A DNA stretch of 64,000 nucleotides from Brassica napus (Eukaryota > Streptophyta > Magnoliopsida > Brassicales > Brassicaceae): contig NC_063452.1 of NCBI RefSeq assembly GCF_020379485.1, positions 14,177,065 to 14,241,064 of the forward strand, in the 5' to 3' direction. Of the stretch, positions 1-13,570 are shown piece after piece (within the stretch, counting starts at the first letter, position 1; every line of letters begins with the position of its first letter). A program made the position numbers and the translations under genes. The notes below the pieces were generated by a model, which was not told where the DNA came from, ran no database searches, and saw only the letters and a program-made list of their open reading frames with translations.

Positions 1-1081
1 TTGTTACTCCCAAAAAAGTTCCACAAACTAAATTAACAAATATTCTATAAATAACAAGAAGTTACATCAACCGTGCACCAGCTATTTTTTTTTTTAAATG
101 TACCACCGTGGGTCCATGGCCATGTTTTTGCAAAGTGTTTTTTAACCTTGACATTGGGGCGGATGGCGGCTTCGGACCCATGCACTTTTTCCAAAAAAAA
201 AATTTTATATTCACACACTTTTTAAACATTAAGGTTTAATCTCTACATAATCTTAATACATTCTTTCGAAATAATAGCTCTTTTAATCATTAATCTTGCA
301 TATTATTATTATTGGATCTGAGAGCAATTATAAGAGTGCAGATCGATGTACTAACCTTTTTTAGAATTAAATTTAGGGGTTTTGATACCATGTTAAATGT
401 TATAACTTTCCAAATTAAAATTAATTGGCAGTAAATGGACTATATTCCAAATCTATTATATATTGTTTATGTCTAAGTAAAACTCTCAATGTGATAATTT
501 ATATTTACATACTCGGCTTATGCCCCTTGATCTCTGTATAATCCAAATAGTTTTGTCAGGGATTATTTATAAGCCAACTTATGTACATGAATTTCATCGT
601 TCTATCAATAAGCTAGTATCATAAGCCAACTTTTTTTTTAATACTTTTTCTCTTGGGTTTTAACATCAGTCAGTCAGTCACAAAGTTTTATAATGTTAAA
701 ACGTCTGCTAGATTTATACCGATGACTATTGACTGCAATTCGAGGTTGACCACTAAACCCCCACAAATAATAGTCTTTAACTTATGGACTATCTATACGA
801 TTACGAAATAACACGTATAAAAGTTTCGTTTAGATTGCCCTACACATCACTAATAATAAAAAATTATACACTATTGTCACTATTCCTGTAGTGGTCAGAG
901 TTTTAGTCAATTGTTTTATGCCATATGAGTGGTTGAAAACGTGGCTTACGACACATCAAATCATACGAGTTAGATTAAATCACGAGGGGATATATGTCAG
1001 ATTCATGAACTTCGTCTATTTCGTTTTTCTCATTATTCATAATTTTTTAGTTTAAATAAACACTAAACGACGAGTTTGGAT
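1..1081. other. AT-rich intergenic stretch, no gene seen
   Basis: No reading frame longer than about 60 codons with recognisable protein content occurs here on either strand. The stretch holds A/T homopolymers and a short CAGT run near 668-680. I could not assign it to any element. It may be old transposon debris or true intergenic DNA. Confidence 0.6.
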
Positions 1082-1089
1082 CCGCGTAG

Positions 1090-1662
1090 TAGGTCTAGGA
1101 GGAATCGGATATCCGGACTATTTTAAAGTATCCGGATTTGGATCTTTATCCGACGGATCCATAATTTTATTATCTTTATCCGGATCCGGAGTTCTCGGAT
1201 ATCCGGGCGTGTAATGTCCTTCTAAAAAATGTAATATACGGCGGATATCCGGATTCGGATCTAGATACTTAAAATAAATAAAAATAATAATATTAATATA
1301 TATATAAAATATTAACAATAATTTAAATATATATATATATATAATATTTTTAATTATTTCTATGTATAATATTACAAAATTTACATAAAATTAATATATA
1401 CTATTATAAAAATAAAAATATATTAAATAAAATTAGTTTTTATATATAGATATTACTATTTTTAAAATAGTTATTAATAAAACTTATGGATCCGGATATC
1501 CGGACTAAAATATCAAGATATCCGGATCCGGATCCGGCTTTGACGGATCCAACATTTTAGTATCTGGATCCGGATTCTGCCCCTCCAGATATCCGGATTT
1601 TTGGATCGGATCTGGATCTAATCTCGATCAAATCCGGATCTCGGATAAAAGTCTCAGGCCTA
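1090..1662. mobile_element. Non-autonomous hAT-like MITE with 8-bp target duplication
   Basis: The 8-mer CCGCGTAG occurs at 1082-1089 and again at 1663-1670, exactly flanking a 573-bp segment. The segment begins TAGGTCTAGGA and ends TCTCAGGCCTA, which form imperfect terminal inverted repeats. Both subterminal parts (about 1105-1270 and 1485-1655) are packed with GGATATCC and GGATCC palindromes, while the centre is nearly pure A/T. An 8-bp duplication and a TAGG-type end are hAT hallmarks. No transposase is encoded, so movement would depend on a trans-acting hAT transposase. The palindrome clusters are plausible transposase-binding sites (inference). Confidence 0.8.
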
Positions 1663-1710
1663 CCGCGTAGGGCTATATTCGAACTCAGATTGCTTACCAG
1701 TCCAAAGTTC

Positions 1711-2111
1711 TGTTGGAATGAAAAACTTTGTTAAGATGGAGAAAGTGTTTAAGTGTTTGAAGAGAAAGTGTTTTGTTTGAAGAAGAAAGCTTTTTATAAC
1801 TTAAGAAGATTTTTTATTACATGGAAGTTTCTTACAAGCTTGGATAATTTCTTGGTGATACAAAATGAAGGGAAGTGGAGGTATTTATAGCCTCCATAAT
1901 ACAAAAATATCTCAAATATTTTAATCCTAAATCTAGATAATTCTAACATAATATCTAAATTTTTTTTATTCTAATTATCTAGATTTTTCTATATCTAGAT
2001 TTTTTTTAACTTAAGGAGATGAAAGATTATTCTAGAATTTGGGTTAAGGTTTTGGATCAACACATGACTAGCCCAATAATGCTTAACCCAAATCAAGTTT
2101 ACTTTTCAACA
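1711..2111 (-). repeat. 3' LTR of a Ty1/copia relic
   Basis: On the plus strand the segment starts TGTTGGAATG and ends TTTTCAACA, giving TG...CA ends. It is bordered at 2112-2120 by CCCCCTCTT, which on the minus strand is a purine tract (AAGAGGGGG) of the kind that primes plus-strand synthesis just before a 3' LTR. The neighbouring minus-strand RNase H sequence ends at this tract. A second matching LTR was not found in the window. Confidence 0.75.
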
Positions 2112-2475
2112 CCCCCTCTTAAACTTGATTTGGTTACTCTGAGTAAGCTCCTCATCTTGACAAAGTCTTCCCGCTTGAGTGGCTTGGTGAAGATATCAGC
2201 TACTTGATTGATGTGCTTACTCCGATCATGGAAGACTGGATTCTTTGCCAATGTTATTGCCGACTTGTTATCCACAAAGATCTTCGTTGGCTCCTCTTGT
2301 GGTAGGTTCAACTCCTTTAGTAAGTTCCGTAACCAAATAGCATGGCAAACACATGAAGTAGCTGCCACATACTCCGCTTCACAAGTAGAAAGAGTGACAA
2401 TTGGTTGCTTCTTTGACATCCATGTGAAAGCAGATTCTCCAATGAAAAACACAAAGACACTTGTGCTTTTCCAGT
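2112..2475 (-). pseudogene. Ty1/copia pol C-terminus (RNase H) fragment
   Basis: The minus-strand frame reads copia RNase H: a KSTS...VFF motif, then SKKQPIVTLSTCEAEYVAA, the CHAIWLRNLL block and VDNKSAI...HDRSKHI. A jump follows to QVADIFTKPL and a MRSLLRV...SLRGGV tail. About 20 residues expected between RSKHI and the tail are missing. Family knowledge places this domain last in copia pol, directly before the purine tract and 3' LTR, as seen here. The upstream reverse transcriptase and integrase core are absent. The fragment ends abruptly where the gag-only gypsy element begins, and the N-terminal part of the same relic reappears at 18508-19075. It is not functional. Confidence 0.85.
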
Positions 2476-3746
2476 TGATGTCACTCAAATTACCCTAAAG
2501 AGTGAATTTACTCTCTCAAATAAGAAGTTCAATTGTAGTATCTAGGGATCGAATCCACAAGGAGCTCGGGAACCTAATAAATCTAATGGGATTTGTTAAG
2601 TTGGATGGTTTAATGATTAAAATGTAAATTTGCAGTTTTGTTGAGGAAGTAATTGCTCCATTGATTGGTTGAGGTTTTGGTGCTTAAAAGAAAATAGCTA
2701 GACTTAAGGTTTTTATTAAGGAAACATGGAATTATAATCCTACAGATGCCTAATGAGTTGTATGCATGATAATGTAGAGCTCAACTACTAAGCAACAAGT
2801 CAGTCAGCTCTCGCGTTTCTCGACTTGTCTATTAACTAGATCTAATGACCCAAACAAATGTGTTCGATCAATAGCAAGTGTCGATCGATTATCCTATAGG
2901 GATATCGATCGATACATCTTTCACCCCGTCGATCGATTATCCAATATGTATATCGATCGACGCGCTTCTAGTTAAGCTTTATGCATTAAGCTCACTAGAT
3001 CAGCTCTCGCCTTACTCTTAGCAAGAATCTTAGCTCAATTAGAATGGTTTCAGGATGAGAATGAATCTATCGCTTTTATCTAACAATCCTAGGGCAAGTT
3101 CTAGGTAGCTAATCTAGAATCAGACATTAATGACAATCCTAATGATTATTATCATAACTCAGCAATCTATAGTTGGGGCTAATTCCTCATAACTTATTTA
3201 AACCCTAAAATCTAACAATGGAACTACTCAGACATGGCCAAGCAAAATTCATAACATCAATTAAGTAAGAAAACTTCATTAGAATAGTAAATAGATATCA
3301 ATGGAGTTCCAATCACAAATATAACTTTGGATCTTCTTTCCAATCTATCAAAATCCTAAAAACCTTTTGCTGATAATAGTAAAACTAGAAACACAAGAAA
3401 ACACATTTTGGCTCTAACATGGTGGCAAAGCTTATATAATTAGGTTAAAACTCGTCAGGGGTAATCTTGTAAATTGGTGAAGACTTGGGATTCAAGTCGG
3501 CTGTGACCAAACAGGTTCTGATGTGAACATCGATAGATATTTGTTCCTCAATATCGATTGATGGTCGAGCTCGATGGTCATCTCGGATGCTTACTCCAAA
3601 TATCTCCAAAATATTCAAAAACCATCACTTATCTCCAAACCACTCATGATCTTATAAATATAATAAATAAACTCTATAATATAATAATTAGTAGTAAAAA
3701 CACCTATAAACCATGGGTGAAAGTGGGTCAAATCCATGGTCTATCA
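2476..3746 (-). repeat. 3' LTR of gag-only gypsy copy 1
   Basis: 1271 bp with TG...CA ends. It contains several TCGATCGA-type motifs (for example around 2880-2965) and aligns along its length with 17232-18507, differing by small indels and many substitutions. The LTR pair is therefore clearly diverged and the insertion is not recent. Confidence 0.85.
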
Positions 3747-5274
3747 ACTTCTCCAGACTTACCCTTTTGCTTGTCCTCAAGCAAAACAAACATGCAGTCT
3801 TCTCTCTGAAAGAAGTTTGAAAACAACAGGGACTCACACAATTTTAAACTTAGAATCATCACTTCTACAATATTGCAATCCACATCTAAGAAGTTCTAAT
3901 CACAAAAGCACATTGTACCATATCCTAGCTTAGCAACCAAATTCACCTAGCTAACAACTTAACAAATCTTGTCTGACATTCCCCTCTACCAACCTCATTT
4001 CTTAGTATAAATAAAAGTGCAGGCTTTACCTTGGGAGTATCGATCACATGATGCAAGGATTTTCAAACAAATATCTGGACCGCAGGTAAACATTAGTTCA
4101 TATCCTCTCTCTTTACTAATTTTCTCTCTTAGTCAAAGTCTGCTTATATTTGCAAATTGACTAAGATTGAACAGGCTTCCATGAATCAAGCCTTAATGGT
4201 GGTTGTCACCAAGTCCTATTCACTTCTTTTTGACTTATATCCTAGGATTATTTGTGAAGCAAGCTTTAATGGTTGTAGCCACCAAGTCTTGTTCTAATCT
4301 TTTACCTATAGAATTCTTATGAAGCAAGCCTTATTGGTTGTAGCCACCAGGTCATGTTCGAATCCCTTCCTAATAAATCTCTAATAGATATGTGTATATA
4401 TATATATTTATAATAATTTTTTTTTAATATCTATATTTCGAAAATAGAGAGAGAGAAAGGGTGATAAATCTATATACACAAGGGTTCACCTTCCATACGT
4501 GTTTGAAGAATCCGATCCCATGTATAACAAGCCCCAAGACAAGCAGTTATGTCAAGTTTAGTGTTGGAGGTCAGCTTTGGTTCTTTTAAACAATCTCAGC
4601 AAGTGTAACATAGTTGACAAGTTGATCCACTTTAGTATCTTTATTACTATCTGCAATCAGTAAGTTCTAGAATGGTGATAAAGAGTGGTTAGATAACAAG
4701 CAAAAATCTAATAAGCTCATTATCCCTTTCTTGACTCAATAAAAACTTTATGTTTGAAAATATTTTTAAAATTCATGAATAAACTAATATCATTAAACCT
4801 CAACCCAGACTTAAACTACACTGTCCCCAGTGCAAACTCAGTCGGAGTTATGGTGATAATTAAATCACAAGTACGTAATGTAACAAGTTATAACGATATA
4901 CCAGACCGGAATGTATGTCGACCGATGTAAGGATGTTGATATCAGTCGCGACAGGTGATGCTATGTCGATCAATGTCGATAGTGTCTCGTCGGTCGACTC
5001 ACGGCAATCGTCTACTCGGATCTTTTTTTTATGACATGCAATAATTAAAAACCAACATAAATAGTAGATTAATAAAAACCAAATAAATATTACCTAACAG
5101 TGGGTTGTCTCTCACTCAGCGCTTTATTATAGTCATTTAGCTAGATTTTGGAGGTGATTTGGGCTAGTTATGTTGAAAGCTGGCACTTGTTGGGAAACAA
5201 GTCTCCATCTCTTCTTTGCACTTGTTGAACCATGTACCAGTGAAGTCTCGCATTGCTTCATCTACTCTGTGCCA
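3747..5274 (-). other. Purine tract and long 3' noncoding interior of gypsy copy 1
   Basis: At 3747-3758 the plus-strand ACTTCTCCAGAC is the complement of a purine-rich tract directly next to the 3' LTR. The stretch that follows matches the corresponding interior of copy 2 (56379-58490), including repeated 'caagcctta..ggttg..gccaccaagtc' phrases. No conserved coding sequence is seen. It ends near the conserved 'cactcagcgcttt' phrase at about 5113, which in copy 2 marks the end of gag. A TA-rich run lies at about 4388-4430. Confidence 0.65.
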
Positions 5275-7314
<2,040 letters not shown>

Positions 7315-8481
7315 TGTTGGGGTCAAAAATGGTTACGACGAAGTTAACATTCAAAACATTCGAAGAAGAAAATGAGAACTTTCTTCGATAAATACTTTTT
7401 TGAAATAGATACTTTCTTACAAAAAGATTTGCGGAGAAAACACGAAACATCAGACAAGAGCTCGAAAAAGGTCGCTACGCAACGACCGAACGCGTGTTCT
7501 ACTCGGTCGCTACGTAGCGACCGAGCTCGAGCCAAGCTCGGTCGCTACGTAGCGACCGAGCGTTCTTCCCGCTCGGTCGCTATGTAGCGACCGAGCGTTC
7601 GTCCCGGTCGGTCGCTACGTAGCGACCAAGCTATTCGTCCCTCTCGGTCGCTACGTAGCGACCGAGCTCTTCCGAAACATCGATACAACATTAGTCCATG
7701 CATTCTCGTCTACCCTTCGATGCTATCTCTCGAAGACCATAGCGAACCCATTTCATGTTTCCCGCCATTTTAAGTCATCGATCAAACTTTACGGTAAAAA
7801 CCGCGGAAAGTTCGTTCTTTATCGAAAGAAGCCATAATAAACGTTTCGAGTCAGAAGACGGCCCAAAGGGACCTAAGACATGACTCGAGGCCCAACTTAT
7901 GATTTCTTAACCAACAGCCCGTAAGCCGCATGATGGTTTACGTTTGGTTCGCAAGGAAAGATAAATGTCAAGTTTCCGCAGATAAATACGAAATTTTGAA
8001 GATAATTACGAAGATCGGAAAAAATGGAATATCTCTATTTTTGTGCTACGACGGCTTAAGGGCAGAAGAGGAAAAGCGTAAACTGACCTAGGAGCTAGTA
8101 TATAAGGAGTCCTAGGCGAGAGGCATGGAGAGAAATTTTTTGGAGAAAACTTAGCACTTAAAGCAATTAGGCAACTTTCCGTTTTTGTTATTTCGAGCTG
8201 CGACTCAATTAGGTTTAGCCGTCTTAGGGTTGCTAGAACTAGGAATCTCGCCGATAGCTCTCGAGCCTAGGCTTATATCTTGTTGTAAACGCTCATACGC
8301 AAACTCGGAATAAGACTTCTCTTTGCTCTCTTTTTACGATATTTATACTTTGTCGCTGTTATCTCGTGTTCTGATTGCTTAGCGTGTGGTATTAACAGAT
8401 CTCCGGGACCTCTGGGAATTTAGGGTTTTCCTAGTTTCCTAATTTAAACGGAAATCGACAGTGCGAATTTCGGTTCCCACA
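7315..8481 (+). repeat. 5' LTR of the Tat element (LTR1)
   Basis: 1167 bp, starting TGTTGGGGTC and ending GGTTCCCACA. It is about 72 bp longer than LTR2, which matches two extra units of the palindrome array it carries. A TATA-like 'gtatataagg' lies at about 8098-8107, followed by 'agtcctaggcgag', and is the likely promoter core. LTR2 has the same box at about 15777-15786. Confidence 0.9.
7468..7666. repeat. Array of 24-bp palindromes in LTR1, period about 35 bp
   Basis: Five copies with core GGTCGCTACGTAGCGACC start near 7502, 7537, 7572, 7607 and 7643, preceded by one degenerate copy at 7468-7490. The best units are perfect 24-bp inverted repeats, each separated by 11-12 bp of variable spacer. 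The array lies upstream of the inferred TATA box. Confidence 0.95.
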
Positions 8482-8482
8482 G

Positions 8483-8502
8483 TTTGGCGCTAGAAGGAGG
8501 GG
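8483..8502 (+). promoter_or_regulatory. Candidate primer binding site of the Tat element
   Basis: Immediately 3' of the LTR end comes TTTGGCGCTAGAAGGAGGGG, starting TGGCG after two or three spacer bases, as expected for pairing with a tRNA ending CCA. The same sequence with one or two changes recurs after LTR2 at 16162-16182. I could not name the tRNA. Confidence 0.65.
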
Positions 8503-11500
8503 ACTCTACGGATCAATCTAACTCGCAAAAGCCACTCAACGATCAGGAACGATATGCAAGACTCGACGTGCGCAAACGTCATCCCGTTCAAGGGAGAGCA
8601 ATGGTCGATCGAGCCAAACCTCGAAACGATCTCCTTGTTATCGAGCTGACGATCCGAGATGTCGACGTCGCTAGGGTGCTAATCGACACCGGAAATTCGG
8701 CCGATATCATCTTCAAGGATACTCTCGAGAAAATGGAGAACGATCAATCCGAAATCGTGAAATACCTTAGCCCACTACTGGGACTTTCGGGAGAAACAAC
8801 CATGGCCTATGGGTCGATTAATCTCGCAGTCAAAGCCGGAACTGTGACAAGAGTCATAGAGTTTCTAGTCGTTGACCGTCCCGCATCTTACAATGTTATC
8901 ATGGGAACGCCATGGTTGAACACCATGCGTACCATCCCAACAACGTACCATCTTTGCCTCAAGTTTCCAACCCCTAACGGAGTCGAGGTAATATGGGGAA
9001 ACCCAAGAGTATCACAGGTGTGTTACGCCGCAAAACAAAAACGAAAAAGACCAGACCTCGATACCACTCCTAGAAAAGCGGAGAAAAAGATCTCCAACAA
9101 GGATTCGCGAAGTCAAGATTCAGCGGAACTCTTCTGGCAGTCTCGTAACATCACGGCCCTAGAGGAAAAACGCGAACCAACTTGCGAACCTGTGGTCACA
9201 GTTTGTCTCGACAAAGCATTTCCGGAATGATGCGTCGAGATCGGAGCCAATCTCCGCAAGCCTTTGAGGACAGAGCTCATAACCTGTCTAAAAAAGAACC
9301 TCAATACTTTCGCATGGGCTGCGGAAGATATGCCAGGGAGCGACATTAACACAACGTGTCACGAAAATATCGATCCGACCTTCAAACCCTTCAAACAAAA
9401 AAGGCGGAAGCTAGGACCCGAACGGGCTTCCGCGGTAAACGACGAGGTCAAAAAAATTCTTAAAGTCGAGTCAATAACGGAAGTGAGGTATCCAGACTGG
9501 CTCGCTAACCACGTAGTAGTCGAAAAGAAAAACGGGAAATGGCGAGTTTGCGTGGATTTTATCGACCTAGACAAGGCCTGTCCAAAAGATAGTTTCCCTC
9601 TGCCACACATCGATCAATTAGTAGAAGCAACGGCGGGTAACGAACTTCTGTCTTTTATGGACGCCTTCTCAGGTTACAATCAAATTATGATAAACTCTGA
9701 CGATCGCGACAAGACTACGTTCATTACGGATCGCGGAACCTATTGCTACAGGGTAATGCCCTTCGGCCTCAAAAACGCTGGCGCAACTTACCAACGACTC
9801 GTGAACCGTATGTTCTCTAAACAACTCGGTAAAACGATGGAGGTTTATTTCGACGACATGCTCGTCAAATCCCTCCAAGCAAAGGATCACGTATCACATC
9901 TCGAGGAATGTTTCGCGCAGTTAAATTCCCATAACATGAAGCTCAACCCGACAAAATGCAGGTTTGCCGTGGCATCAGGGGAATTCCTCGGCTACCTAGT
10001 CACATTCCGCGGCATCGAAGCTAATCCAAAACAGATCAACGCACTGATCGAGATGGCTTCACCGAAGAATAAGCGGGAAGTCCAAAGGCTGACCGGTAGG
10101 GTCACGGCACTTAACCGATTTATTTCACGATGAACGGACAAGTGCCTGCCTTTCTACGATGTCTTACCGGGAAATAAAAAATTTGAATGGTCGGAAGAAT
10201 GCGAAAACACTTTCCAACAGCTGAAGCGGTATTTAGATTCCCCTCCAGTCCTCGCAAAACCCGTGGAGGGGGAACCTTTGTTCTTGTACATCGCTGTGTC
10301 GGCAACAGTTGTGAGCGGCGTCCTGATCAAGGAAGAACGCGGCGAACAGAAACCTATTTTCTAAATAGGCAAAACCTTGCTGGATGCCGAATCTAGGTAC
10401 CCGCTAATGGAAAAATTAGCATGCGCGGTCGTAACATCGGCCCGAAAACTAAGACCATATTTCCAATCCCACATGATCGTCATCCTCACGACTTTTCCCC
10501 TGCGGACGAGTCTGCATAGCCCGAGTCAGTCGGGCTGATTGGCCAAATGGGCGGTCGAATCGAGCGAGTACGATATCGAGTACCGACCGAGAACAAGCGC
10601 AAAAACACAAGTGCTTGCAGACTTCTTGGTCGAACTACCGACATGGACCATAATTAACGAGGAACCAAATTCCACCTGGCTCCTCCACGTCGACGGATCC
10701 TCATCCAAGCAGGGATCAGGCATCGGAATTCGCCTCACATCTCCGACGAGTGAGATCTTAGAGCAATCACTCAGGCTGGAATTCCACGCCTCAAACAACG
10801 AGGCCGAATACAAAGCACTCATCGCAGGACTGCGTTTGGCTCACGACTTGAAGATACGAAACATCCACGCTTACTGCGACTCCTAGTTAGTGGCAAGTCA
10901 GTTCAGCGGAGAGTATGAAGCCAGGGACGAACGGGTGGACGCGTATCTCAAACTGGTCCAAACTCTAGCTCAATAGTTTGTCTGTTTTGCCCTTATGCGA
11001 ATTCCCCGTTCTGAAAACGTCCAGGCAGATTCTCTCGCGGCCTTAGCATCAAGTTCTGACCCAGGACTTAAAAGAGTAATTTCGGTCGAGTTCATCGAAC
11101 ATCCGAGCATCGGACCACCAATCGTCATCAACCTCATAGGAGGTCAAGATGACGAGGAAGAAGAAGTTACGATACAACCGCAATCGTAGCAATCTGATTA
11201 CGGCTGCGATACCCCATGGCTGCAGACAATTCGAGACTACATTATCAACGGACACCTGCCCACCGAGAAATGGGCAGCCCGCAAAGTCCGAACACAGGCC
11301 GCGCGCTACGTAATAGTGGACAGTGAAATTTACAAATGGAGATTCTCCGGACCACTCATGACGTGCCTGGAAGGGGAAAAAGCAAGAAAAGTGATTGAAG
11401 AAGTACATTCTGGGTCCTGCGGCAACCATTCCGGTGGAAGATCGCTGGCATTGAAAATCAAACGCCATGGATACTACTGGCCGACGATGATCGGAGATTG

Positions 11501-12455
11501 CGAGAAGTTCGCACGAAAATGCGAAAAATGCCAGAGGCATGCTCCAACCATCCGACAACCAGCCGAAGTTCTCTACTCCATCACATTGCCCTACCCCTTT
11601 ATGCGCTGGGCCATGGATATTGTCGGACCCCTTCATAATTCAAAGCAAAAGCGTTTCCTTTTAGTCCTCACCGATTTCTTTTCAAAATGGGTAGAGGCAG
11701 ATTCGTACGTGAGTATAAAAGATGTCCAAGTCAAAAGTTTCGTATGGAGAAACATCATCTGTAGGCATGGAGTTCCTTACGAGATCGTAACCGATAACGA
11801 ATCTCAGTTTATCTCCACCCGGTTCGAGGCATTCTGCGAGAGGTTGAAGATACGACTTAACAAGTCGATGCCCAGGTATCCACAGTGTAACGGACAAGCT
11901 GAAACGATCGATAAAACCATTCTCGACGGACTGAAGAAACGCTTAGAGGCCAAAAAAGGCAGGTGGGCCGACGAACTCGAGGGAGTCCTCTGGTCCCACC
12001 GTACCACCCCGAGGCGAGCAACGGGAGAAACCTCTTTCGCTCTGGTGTACGGAACGGAATGCATGATTCCCGTAGAAGTAGAGTTCCCTGGTGTTCGAAG
12101 AAGATTACTTCCCGAACGAGAGGAGCTCAATAACGTCATGCTCTTGGATGATCTTGATCTCATTAACGAGCGCCAAGATCGAGCGCTCATCTGAATCCAA
12201 AAATACCAACACGCAGCCGCAAAGTACTATAATTCCAACGTACGGAATCGCAGATTTAATCAAGGAGATCTGGTCCTTCGCAAAGTCTTCCAAAGCACCG
12301 CTGAACGAAACGCGGGAAAACTTGGAGTAAACTGGGAAGTATCCTATAAAATCGAAAAAGTCGTCCGACCGGGCTCCTACGAAATAGCCAACATGCAAGG
12401 CATAAAAATTCTAAGGACCTGGAACGCGATGCATATCAAAAAATACTATCACTAA
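8484..12455 (+). pseudogene. Tat-lineage pol (protease-RT-RNase H-integrase) broken by stop codons
   Basis: One continuous reading frame runs from the primer site to the TAA at 12453, interrupted only by in-frame stops (near 9228, 10131, 10362, 10537, 10884, 10974, 11187 and 12192). In order: a protease with VLIDTGNSADI; RT with KWRVCVDF, DAFSGYNQI and VYFDDMLVKS (F replaces the usual I/V in the Y-x-D-D box); a first RNase H; a second RNase H with LHVDGSSSKQGSG and NNEAEYKAL; integrase with an H-H-C-C zinc finger and the DDE residues in AMDIVGP, VTDNESQF and GQAETI. The end reads a typical integrase tail (WNAMHIKKYYH). Gag is almost wholly deleted: the frame passes from a few leader codons straight to protease. 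Several stops are C-to-T changes of likely CGA or CAG codons. It is not functional. Confidence 0.92.
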
Positions 12456-13570
12456 ACAAACCAACTCGCAATGACCGAACTACGAGACGGCTTGATCTCC
12501 ATAAGGAGTAGGTAGGCAGTTTGTCGAAAGGCAAATTCAGCTGTTCCCCCTCATTAAAAAGGGAGGGGGAGAGTGGATACGTATACTCGTATACTCTCAA
12601 ATTCGAAAACATCCGACCATGTCTTCGATGTTTCCGACATATCTTAACCAAGCAAATTATTCTTTATCCGCAAAACATTTTCGATATTTGGAAATAAATT
12701 AGCCGTTAGGGAGAAGCAGCCTTTGGCATCGCGAGACGTCGCAAGAGATGCCTCGAGAGTTACTTCTTCCCAACGACGAAAACGGACACTCCGTAAAAAA
12801 AATGATGAACATTTTAACACATATTTTGCGCAAAAACTCCAAACGACGGTATCTGCCGCCAAGTCCGATGCTGATCACATCAAACTCTCGAACGTCCTAA
12901 ATAGACATAGCCATCTCACGAAGATGACTCTCGTACATCCGACACAAGGATAATAGCACTATAAAAGAAACCTGGAATTTTGGTCCAGCACTTCCGGTTG
13001 GCTTAAAAATTGTCTCCGGAGAGATGCTCGATTCATATTTAACAAGTCATGTATGCCGAGAACCTATCACGGACTTTAAATCGGTACGAATCAGGTTAAA
13101 ATCACGACAGATAAATCGATAGCCGGCTAGTCACCGCACAAAATCTTAAAACCGAAAGTAAACCTAGGTCTTGCCATAAACCCAGCGCACTGGTTTCTAA
13201 CATCTCCAGGCATGATATCCAAAAGATATGAGATCCCAAAACCACGCCTCTATGTTTATATTCGACATCTTCAGATATCCCGTGAAATCTATATCTTGCG
13301 GAAAAACTCTCGAAACGGATCTCGAACAAAACATTTCACATCGAAGAAGGATATGAGACGACAACTCATCATCCTCCTTTCACGCCAAACGTAAACTTAT
13401 GAAAAATGAAACTTGATCGTCTTGTCCTAAAAAGAAAGCCACAGAGCGGCAGGGATTCAAAGCCACATACGGCCAGTCCCGAAATATGAAATAAGGCCAT
13501 TTAAGGCCGAAACATCAAATATAAAAAAAAAATCTCTTGCAAGAGATCTAACCAAAGTCATCCTCAGAAC
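12456..13570. other. Noncoding spacer between pol and the antisense ORF
   Basis: No convincing coding frame is present. A short G-rich run (about 12557-12572, 'aaaagggagggggagag') resembles an internal polypurine tract. The rest is moderately GC-balanced DNA with the base composition of the Tat element, so it is part of its 3' interior. Confidence 0.6.

Noticed and set aside
1118..1318. Minus-strand 66-codon frame rich in DP dipeptides
   Set aside because: It is only the translation of the GGATCC-type repeats inside the hAT-like MITE.
7468..7666. Regularly spaced palindromes with unequal spacers, resembling a CRISPR array
   Set aside because: The array lies within a plant retrotransposon LTR, recurs in the paired LTR, and the 11-12-bp spacers are too short. 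No cas genes are present.
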